Part shown: one piece after another, positions 1 through 5,020 of the stretch
How positions within the stretch are numbered: the first letter of the stretch is position 1
Layout of the letters: every line of letters begins with the position of its first letter
NCBI GenBank assembly: GCA_016869335.1
Contig: VGEJ01000209.1
Location: 1 to 5,020 of the forward strand
Source of the DNA: Alphaproteobacteria bacterium
Lineage (GTDB): Bacteria > Pseudomonadota > Alphaproteobacteria > VGEJ01
DNA length: 5,020 nucleotides
Direction: 5' to 3'
Made by a program: the position numbers and the translations under genes
The notes under the pieces: generated by a model
Databases searched by the model: none
Told to the model about the DNA's origin: nothing
What the model saw: only the letters and a program-made list of their open reading frames with translations

Positions 1-733
1 CCGCACGGGCGAGGGTCGTGAGCAGCGCCAGGGCGGCGAACAAGGCCCCTGGACTGCGCGAGGCGTGGCCGCCGTCGGCCAGGATCTGGCGACCGATTTC
101 GGCCCCGATGAGCCTCTCGGCCCGCGCCAGCCAAGCCCCGCCGTCGGCGAGCGTCAGGCCGGCGAGCGCCAGGCCTCCGACCGCCTCGAGGCGCGGCAAT
201 CCGGGCTGCGAACGCAGCGCCGTCCGCCGCAGGTGGCGTGCCTGCCGGGCGATCGAATCGAGGAAGGCGGCGCGAAACGCCGCATCGGCGTTCTCCAGCA
301 GAAACGGGGCGTGGCACACCCACGTCGCCAGCCTGCGACCGATCAGGTCGGGCCGCCACGGCAGCGCGTCCCAACGCGCATGCTCGGCAAGCCAGCCGGC
401 ACACAACTCGCGGGCCTTGCGGCGCGCCGCCGCGCCGCCGTTCGCGGCGAAGTCGCGCAGCCAGCCGAAGCCGTGGAGCTCGACCTGCCACGCCGACGAG
501 GCCTCGGCGTAGCGCCACGGCGAGCCGCCCACCAGCCGATGCTCCTCCCCGGCGAAGCAGAAGTCGCCGCGAAACAACGCATCCGCCGCCGCCGGCTCGC
601 CCGGCAGCGCGTCCTCGGGCGCGAACTTCAACTCGGCGCGGCCGGCAAGGCTTGCGTGATAGAGCGGCGTGCGGAAGAGGAGGGCGGAAAGCTCATCGCG
701 CAGGCGGCCCGTAACGGGCGCGGCGGCGTTCAA
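1..733 (-). CDS. Heparinase II/III family protein, N-terminal part (runs off the left edge)
   Basis: The frame runs from a TTG at 733 to position 1 without a stop: 244 codons, which I take to be under half of a family member. Visible motifs are FRGDFCFAG (54-62), GGSPW (69-73), LHGFGWLRDF (86-95), a helical stretch with W114, W121 and W126, PDLIGRRLATW (128-138), QARHLRR (164-170) and LADGGHASRSP (218-228). This pattern (F-x-G, PW, LHGF-WLRD, PDL-GRR, QxxHL, DGGH-RSP) matches the alpha-helical toroid domain of heparinase II/III-like proteins of alphaproteobacteria. The C-terminal beta-sandwich domain lies outside the window. The start is TTG because there is no in-frame ATG anywhere in the 244 codons; TTG overlaps the rpe stop by four bases and has a weak purine-rich CGGGGCGA stretch just upstream. 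The N-terminus (NAAAPVTGRLRDELSALLF) has no clear signal peptide, so a cytoplasmic location is inferred. Substrate and reaction are unknown; true heparin degradation is unlikely. The family call is firm, the function is not. Confidence 0.85.
   Translation of the reverse strand, partial: MNAAAPVTGRLRDELSALLFRTPLYHASLAGRAELKFAPEDALPGEPAAADALFRGDFCFAGEEHRLVGGSPWRYAEASSAWQVELHGFGWLRDFAANGGAAARRKARELCAGWLAEHARWDALPWRPDLIGRRLATWVCHAPFLLENADAAFRAAFLDSIARQARHLRRTALRSQPGLPRLEAVGGLALAGLTLADGGAWLARAERLIGAEIGRQILADGGHASRSPGALFAALALLTTLARA
730..733 (-). other. TTGA stop/start overlap of rpe and the heparinase-like gene
   Basis: The TGA stop of rpe (732-730) shares bases with the TTG start of the next gene (733-731). 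A four-base overlap of this type usually means both genes lie on one mRNA and that ribosomes ending rpe re-initiate on the downstream gene. The overlap is seen directly; the coupling is inferred. TTG initiation suggests the second protein is made at a lower level than Rpe. Confidence 0.6.
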
Positions 734-1395
734 TCGTCGCCCCGGAGGCGGGCGAGATTGCCGGCATAGGCCGCCGCGCCGCCAGCGAATGCCGCGGTGC
801 CGGCGACCAGGACGTCGGCTCCGGCGGCGATCACCTGCGGCGCGGTCTCCGGCGTGATGCCACCGTCGACCTCGAGCGCGATGCGCCGGCCGCTCCGGTC
901 GATGCGCCGGCGCAGCTCGGTGACCTTGTCGAGCTGGTCGGCCAGGAAGCTCTGACCGCCGAAGCCCGGATTGACGGTCATAACCAGGACCAGATCGACC
1001 ATCCCCAGCACCGGTTCGACGGCGCTCACCGACGTGCCTGGGTTGAGCGCGACTCCGGCCCGGCGGCCGAGCCCGTGGATCAAGGCGAGCGTGCGGTGGA
1101 GGTGAGGGCCGGCCTCGGGATGTACTGTCACGAGGTCGGCGCCGGCCTCGATGAAGGCCGCGACGAAGGGGTCGACCGGTGCAATCATGAGGTGGACGTC
1201 GAACGGCAGCGCGGTGTGGCGGCGCAGCGCGCGCACCACGCCGGGTCCGATCGTCAGATTGGGCACAAAATGGCCGTCCATGATATCGAGGTGAATCAGG
1301 TCGGCCCCCGCCGCGGCGATCGCCGCCGTCTCTTCACCGAGCCGGGCCTGGTCCGCGGCAAGCAGCGAGGGCGCGATGCGGACGCGGGGCGGCAT
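730..1395 (-). CDS. rpe: Ribulose-phosphate 3-epimerase
   Basis: Complete 221-residue protein, the usual length for this TIM-barrel enzyme. It interconverts D-ribulose 5-phosphate and D-xylulose 5-phosphate in the cytoplasm, in the pentose phosphate pathway and, in autotrophs, the Calvin cycle. Family signatures in order: IAPSLLAAD (7-15, with S10), LIHLDIMDGHFVPN (33-46, with H35 and D37), FDVHLM (65-70, with H68), TVHPE (90-94), ALNPGTS (116-122), MTVNPGFGGQSF (139-150, phosphate and active-site loop), LEVDGGI (174-180, with D177) and the phosphate-binding VAGTAAF (197-203). H35, D37, H68 and D177 are the expected metal-binding and acid/base residues, so the enzyme should be active. The only small departure is T200, where serine is common. 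ATG at 1395 is the only in-frame ATG, GTG or TTG in the preceding 105 bases, although no strong Shine-Dalgarno is present (CAGCGGG lies directly before it). It leads a leftward unit with the heparinase-like gene. The window gives no clue to autotrophy. Confidence 0.97.
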   Translation of the reverse strand: MPPRVRIAPSLLAADQARLGEETAAIAAAGADLIHLDIMDGHFVPNLTIGPGVVRALRRHTALPFDVHLMIAPVDPFVAAFIEAGADLVTVHPEAGPHLHRTLALIHGLGRRAGVALNPGTSVSAVEPVLGMVDLVLVMTVNPGFGGQSFLADQLDKVTELRRRIDRSGRRIALEVDGGITPETAPQVIAAGADVLVAGTAAFAGGAAAYAGNLARLRGDD

Positions 1396-1423
1396 CCCGC
1401 TGTGGTAGCAACTTAGCCCGGAT

Positions 1424-1435
1424 GCAGCAAGCTGC
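1424..1435. repeat. Short dyad GCAGC-AA-GCTGC
   Basis: Perfect 5-base inverted arms around a 2-base centre. The loop is too small for a stable RNA hairpin, so if it has a role it is more likely a protein-binding half-site pair. It sits about 30 bases upstream of the rpe start, where a repressor could act. It could also be chance in GC-rich DNA. Confidence 0.3.
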
Positions 1436-1440
1436 CCGCC

Positions 1441-1452
1441 CGCCCGTGGGCG
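1441..1452. repeat. Short dyad CGCCC-GT-GGGCG
   Basis: Perfect 5-base inverted arms with a 2-base centre, beginning 17 bases after the start of the neighbouring dyad at 1424. It would lie between a rightward start site and the -35-like TTGACA facing rpe. The composition is pure G/C at the arms, which makes chance occurrence quite possible. Confidence 0.25.
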
Positions 1453-1466
1453 CTTGTGTAACGGGG

Positions 1467-1472
1467 TGTCAA
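1467..1472 (-). promoter_or_regulatory. Candidate -35 element (TTGACA) for rpe
   Basis: An exact TTGACA on the minus strand, 72 bases upstream of the rpe ATG, preceded by the AT-rich AGTTGTTG. At a 17-base spacing the -10 position reads CCACGG, which is a poor match, so the promoter is not proven. If used, transcription would begin about 35 to 40 bases before the rpe start. Confidence 0.25.
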
Positions 1473-1518
1473 CAACAACTTGATAACCGTGAGCGGAACC
1501 GGGCGGCGCGGTCGCCGC

Positions 1519-1523
1519 GGAGG
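1519..1523 (+). promoter_or_regulatory. Ribosome binding site of the glutamate dehydrogenase gene
   Basis: GGAGG lies 6 bases before the ATG at 1530, a near-ideal Shine-Dalgarno position. It decides the start: in-frame ATG at 1422 and GTG at 1446 also keep the frame open but have no such site in front. Confidence 0.75.
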
Positions 1524-1529
1524 TGCGAA

Positions 1530-4500
1530 ATGAATGCCGTGAAAAGCCAACAGCGAGACCGTCGGGTTGCCGAGGCGGTGGCGGTCCTCGAGGCGCGACT
1601 GACGGCGGCCGATGCCGATCCGATCGTGCGTTTCCTCAAGCGACTTTATGAGCGCGTGCCACCCGAGGATCTCGAGGCGTTGCCGACCCAGACGCTCTAC
1701 GGCGCGGCGGTGGCGCTGTGGCGGCTGGCCGAGCAGCGCCGGCCGGGCACGGCGCGTGTCCGCGTCTACAACCCCGACGTAGCCGAGCACGGCTGGAGTT
1801 CGCCCCACACAGTGATCGAGATCGTCAATGACGACATGCCATTCCTCGTCGATTCGGTCGCGGCCGAACTCGAGCGCCGCGGGCTCACAATCCACCTCAT
1901 CATCCATCCCGTCGTCGTCGTCCGGCGCGATGGCTCGGGGCGGCGAATAGCGCTGCTCGAGGGGCGCCCGGCAGGCGAGGGCATCGCCGAATCGCTGATG
2001 CACGTTCAGGTCGATGCCCTCTCCCAGCAGGCCGCGCTCGATGACCTGCGCGAGGGCATCCTGAAAGTCCTCGGCGACGTTCGTGTCGCCATCGCCGATT
2101 GGCAACCGATGCTGGCCAAGCTGAACGAGTCGGTCGCCCGGCTCGAGGCGGTGCCGCCGCCCGTCCCGGCCGAAGAGGTGGAAGAGGTCAAGGCGTTCCT
2201 GAGGTGGCTTGCCGACAACCACTTCACCTTCCTCGGCTACCGCGAGCACGCCTTCACCGCCGGCGAGCCGCCCCTGTCCTCTGCGGTTGTGGGCAGCGAA
2301 CTCGGAATCCTGCGCGACGCCCATGCGGCGCTGTTCACCGGTGCCGAGACGCCCGACGAGCTCCGTGCCGAGGCGCGCTACTTCATCGAATCACCCGAGC
2401 CCATCGTCGTCGCCAAGACGACGGCACGGGCCCCGGTGCATCGGCCGGTGCCGATGGACTATCTCGGCATCAAGCACTACGACCGGCAGGGACGGGTCGT
2501 CGGCGAAGCGCGCTTCGTCGGCCTGTTCACCTCCGCTGCCTACAACCGGACGCCGCGCGATATTCCGTATCTCCGCCGAAAGATCGCGCGCGCCTTGAGC
2601 AGTACCGGTTTCGATCCCTTGGGGCATGACGGCAAGGCGCTGGTCAACGTGCTTGAGACGTATCCGCGCGACGAGCTGTTCCAGATCGCCGAGGACGAGC
2701 TGTTCAACACGGCCATGGGCATTCTCCGGCTTCAGGAACGGCCACGCATCCGCCTGTTCGTCCGCGCCGACCGCTATGAGCGCTTCTGCTCCTGCCTGGT
2801 CTTTATTCCCCGCGAGCAATACACCGGAGCGCTGCGCCATCGCGTGGAGGGCCTCCTTGCGACCGCGTTCTGCGGACGTGTTGCAGCCTTCTACACGCAG
2901 CTCGGCGACAGCTCGCTCGCTCGCCTCCACCTGATCATCGCGACCACGCCGGGCGCGGTGCCGCGCCCCGACCTAGCTCGGCTCGAGCAGCAGATCGTGG
3001 CCGCCGCACGGTCATGGGATGAGGACCTGCACGAAGCGCTGATCGAGCGCTGGGGCGAGGAGACCGGCAACCGCATGCGCGTCCGCTACGACGGCGCCTT
3101 CCCGTCGGCCTACCGTGAGCGCTTCAGTGGGTGTGAGGCGGTGCGCGACATCGAACTGTGTGAAATCGTCGCGGCGCCTGGAGAGATCGCCGTTGCCATG
3201 TACCGCCCGCTCGAGGCCGCCGAGCACTCGGCGCGGTTCAAGATCTATCACGCGCGCGATCCGATCGCGCTCTCCGACTGCCTGCCGATGCTCGAGAACA
3301 TGGGTCTGCGGGTGATCGAGGAGGTGCCCTTCCGGATCGCGCGCAACGGCAATCAGCTACCGCTCTACGTCCAGGATTTCCTATTGAACGAGGCGCACGG
3401 ACGGGCCTTCGACCCGGGCCCCATCCGCCGCGAGTTCGAGGAGACCTTCGGGCGGGTGTGGCGCGGCGAGATCGAGAATGATGGCTTCAACAGGCTAGTC
3501 GCCTGGGCCAGACTGACGTGGCGCGAAGTGGTGATCCTCCGCGCCTACTGCAAGTATCTGTTGCAGACCAAGATCCCGTTCAGCCAGGCCTACATGGAGG
3601 AGACCCTGGCGCGGCATCCCGGAATCGCCCGGTTGCTGATCGCGCTCTATCACGCTCGCTTCGACCCGGCGCGGGTCGGCGAGGGCGGCCGCGCCGCGAC
3701 CGCAGCCGGCACGGCCATCGAGGAGGCGTTGGAACAGGTCCAGAGCGCCGACGAGGACCGCATGCTGCGGCGCTTCCTCGAGATCGTGCGCGCGACCACG
3801 CGCACCAATTACTACCAGACCGGACGGGACGGCCGGCCGAAGCCGTACCTCTCCTTCAAGCTCGATCCGCACGCGCTGACCGAGCTGCCGCCGCCGCGGC
3901 CGTTCGCGGAGATCTTCGTCTATTCGCCGCGCGTCGAGGGTGTGCATCTGCGCGGCGGCAAGGTGGCGCGGGGCGGCATCCGCTGGTCTGACCGGCGCGA
4001 GGACTTCCGCACCGAAGTGCTCGGCCTGATGAAGGCACAGATGGTCAAGAACGCGGTCATCGTGCCGGTCGGCGCCAAGGGCGGGTTCGTGCCCAAGCGG
4101 CTGCCGACGGGCGGCGACCGCGAGGCGACCCTGGCCGAGGTCGTGGCCTGCTACGGCACGCTGATCCGCGGGCTCCTCGATCTCACCGACAACCTGACGG
4201 GCGCCACCGTCATCAAACCGGTGCAAACCGTCTGCCACGATGACGACGATCCCTATCTGGTGGTCGCCGCCGACAAGGGGACGGCGACGTTCTCCGACAT
4301 CGCCAACACCATCGCCAAGGAGTACCGCCACTGGCTCGGCGACGCCTTCGCCTCCGGCGGCTCGCACGGTTACGACCACAAGAAGATGGCGATCACCGCG
4401 CTCGGGGTGTGGGAGGGCGTGAAGCGCCACTTCCGCGAGCTCGGGGTGAATGCCGAGACCGCCGTCATCACCGCCGTCGGCATCGGCGACATGGCCGGGG

Positions 4501-5020
4501 ACGTGTTCGGCAATGGCCTCCTCCTGTCGCCGCACCTCAAGCTCGTGGCCGCGTTCAATCACATGCACATCTTCTGCGACCCGAACCCCGATCCGGCCCG
4601 CAGCTTCGCCGAACGCCGGCGGCTGTTTGAGCTGCCGCGATCGACCTGGGCGCAGTACGATGAGAACGTGCTCTCCCCCGGCGGTCGGGTGTTCAACCGC
4701 GCCTCGAAGTCACTCGACCTCACGTCGGAGATCAAGGCCAGCCTGGGCCTCGATCGCGACCGGATGGCCCCGGCCGAGCTGATTCTTGCCATCCTGATGG
4801 CGCCAGTCGATCTCCTGTGGGTCGGCGGCATCGGCACTTACGTGAAGGCGGCACAGGAGAGCAACGCCGAGGTCGATGACCGCGCCAACGACGCGCTCCG
4901 TATCAACGGCAAGGAGCTGCGCTGCCGGGTCGTCGGCGAGGGCGGCAATCTCGGCTTCACGCAACGCGGGCGCATCGAGTATGCGGCGGCGGGCGGGCGG
5001 CTCAACACCGATGCCATCGA
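1530..5020 (+). CDS. gdhB: Large NAD-specific glutamate dehydrogenase (about 180 kDa class), truncated at the right edge
   Basis: It catalyses NAD-dependent oxidative deamination of glutamate to 2-oxoglutarate and ammonium, a cytoplasmic catabolic step into the TCA cycle. The frame gives 1163 residues without stop or frameshift; family members are about 1600, so the C-terminal quarter is missing. The N-terminal regulatory part has ACT-like regions: NDDMPFLVDSV (100-110), FLRWLADNHFTFLGYRE (223-239), FVGLFTSAAY (329-338), and RLFVRADRYERF (408-419). The catalytic part begins near TNYYQ (759-763) and SFKLDP (775-780), then RGGIRWSDRREDFRTEV (814-830), K840, GAKGGFV with K850 (848-854), and ADKGTATFSD with D915 (914-923). 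K840, K850 and D915 keep the spacing I recall for the family's catalytic Lys, Lys and Asp; the catalytic Ser would fall just past the edge. GIGDMAGDVFGNG (986-998 region, first glycine at 984) is the NAD-binding loop, followed by HIFCDPNPD (1013-1021), GGIGTYVKA and VVGEGGNLG. The alphaproteobacterial orthologue in Caulobacter is called gdhZ; the symbol choice is conventional. Confidence 0.96.
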   Translation, partial: MNAVKSQQRDRRVAEAVAVLEARLTAADADPIVRFLKRLYERVPPEDLEALPTQTLYGAAVALWRLAEQRRPGTARVRVYNPDVAEHGWSSPHTVIEIVNDDMPFLVDSVAAELERRGLTIHLIIHPVVVVRRDGSGRRIALLEGRPAGEGIAESLMHVQVDALSQQAALDDLREGILKVLGDVRVAIADWQPMLAKLNESVARLEAVPPPVPAEEVEEVKAFLRWLADNHFTFLGYREHAFTAGEPPLSSAVVGSELGILRDAHAALFTGAETPDELRAEARYFIESPEPIVVAKTTARAPVHRPVPMDYLGIKHYDRQGRVVGEARFVGLFTSAAYNRTPRDIPYLRRKIARALSSTGFDPLGHDGKALVNVLETYPRDELFQIAEDELFNTAMGILRLQERPRIRLFVRADRYERFCSCLVFIPREQYTGALRHRVEGLLATAFCGRVAAFYTQLGDSSLARLHLIIATTPGAVPRPDLARLEQQIVAAARSWDEDLHEALIERWGEETGNRMRVRYDGAFPSAYRERFSGCEAVRDIELCEIVAAPGEIAVAMYRPLEAAEHSARFKIYHARDPIALSDCLPMLENMGLRVIEEVPFRIARNGNQLPLYVQDFLLNEAHGRAFDPGPIRREFEETFGRVWRGEIENDGFNRLVAWARLTWREVVILRAYCKYLLQTKIPFSQAYMEETLARHPGIARLLIALYHARFDPARVGEGGRAATAAGTAIEEALEQVQSADEDRMLRRFLEIVRATTRTNYYQTGRDGRPKPYLSFKLDPHALTELPPPRPFAEIFVYSPRVEGVHLRGGKVARGGIRWSDRREDFRTEVLGLMKAQMVKNAVIVPVGAKGGFVPKRLPTGGDREATLAEVVACYGTLIRGLLDLTDNLTGATVIKPVQTVCHDDDDPYLVVAADKGTATFSDIANTIAKEYRHWLGDAFASGGSHGYDHKKMAITALGVWEGVKRHFRELGVNAETAVITAVGIGDMAGDVFGNGLLLSPHLKLVAAFNHMHIFCDPNPDPARSFAERRRLFELPRSTWAQYDENVLSPGGRVFNRASKSLDLTSEIKASLGLDRDRMAPAELILAILMAPVDLLWVGGIGTYVKAAQESNAEVDDRANDALRINGKELRCRVVGEGGNLGFTQRGRIEYAAAGGRLNTDAI

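Larger units (their letters stand above)
1396..1529. promoter_or_regulatory. Divergent intergenic region between rpe and glutamate dehydrogenase
   Basis: These 134 bases separate the rpe start from the dehydrogenase start, so promoters for both directions should lie here. A relatively AT-rich patch at about 1454-1488 stands out from the GC-rich surroundings and is the best place for them. It contains TTGACA on the minus strand (1467-1472) and, on the plus strand, CTTGATA (1479-1485), a near match to a -35 box. Neither has a good -10 box at normal spacing. Two short dyads lie between this patch and rpe. No riboswitch, tRNA or small ORF with clear coding character is evident. Confidence 0.55.

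Noticed and set aside
65..769. A 234-codon plus-strand open frame across the left part of the window
   Set aside because: It lies antisense to the heparinase-like gene and the rpe end, both of which carry family motifs. Its translation is Arg/Ala/Gln-rich with no domain.
1441..1452. The GC-rich dyad considered as a rho-independent terminator
   Set aside because: The centre is only 2 bases, no T tract follows on either strand, and both flanking genes point away from it.
1909..1921. A (GTC) run of four units
   Set aside because: It encodes Val-Val-Val-Val in a beta strand of the dehydrogenase and is too short to be a meaningful repeat locus.
1413..2324. A 303-codon minus-strand open frame opposite the dehydrogenase start and the spacer
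   Set aside because: It crosses the divergent spacer and the N-terminal part of the dehydrogenase, has no family motif, and would have to run into the 5' end of rpe. It is best explained as a GC-bias artefact.
2391..2930. A 179-codon minus-strand open frame
   Set aside because: It is opposite well-matched dehydrogenase sequence (for example FVGLFTSAAY) and shows no motif of its own.
3495..4568. A 357-codon open frame on the minus strand opposite the dehydrogenase catalytic region
   Set aside because: It is antisense to a strongly conserved coding region. The translation is rich in His, Arg, Asp and Gly with no recognisable domain, as expected for the reverse complement of GC-biased codons.
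1..5020. A search by eye for CRISPR repeats, insertion sequences, att sites, tRNA genes, toxin-antitoxin or defence genes
   Set aside because: Apart from the 134-base spacer, the whole window is occupied by three conserved metabolic-type genes. No direct repeats, terminal inverted repeats, or transposase or nuclease motifs were seen.

Overview
The window is a GC-rich, gene-dense bacterial chromosome segment with strong G/C bias at third codon positions. Gene content and protein motifs point to an alphaproteobacterium, probably near Rhodospirillales; this is an inference from family resemblance, not a database match. I see no mobile element, CRISPR array, tRNA or rRNA, and no sign of horizontal transfer. 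It looks like a core metabolic region, not a defence or accessory island.

Layout: two genes read leftward from about position 1395. The first is rpe (ribulose-phosphate 3-epimerase, 1395 to 730, complete). The second is a heparinase II/III-like gene that starts at a TTG codon overlapping the rpe stop and leaves the window at position 1, so only its N-terminal 244 codons are present. A divergent spacer of 134 bases (1396-1529) holds likely promoters and two short dyads. Rightward from 1530 runs one very long frame, open to the last base, encoding the first 1163 residues of the large (about 180 kDa class) NAD-specific glutamate dehydrogenase. Roughly the last quarter of that protein lies beyond the window.

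How the genes relate: Rpe interconverts ribulose-5-phosphate and xylulose-5-phosphate (pentose phosphate or Calvin cycle). The heparinase-like protein is co-transcribed and probably translationally coupled with it, but its substrate is unknown. Glutamate dehydrogenase oxidises glutamate to 2-oxoglutarate and ammonium, feeding the TCA cycle. The two transcription units are divergent and share only the spacer; nothing in the sequence shows they work in one pathway.

Novelty: I did not find an undescribed system. The most open question is the role of the heparinase-like protein, which appears to lack a signal peptide and is locked to rpe. The remaining findings concern start codons, the shared spacer and a few unusual residues.
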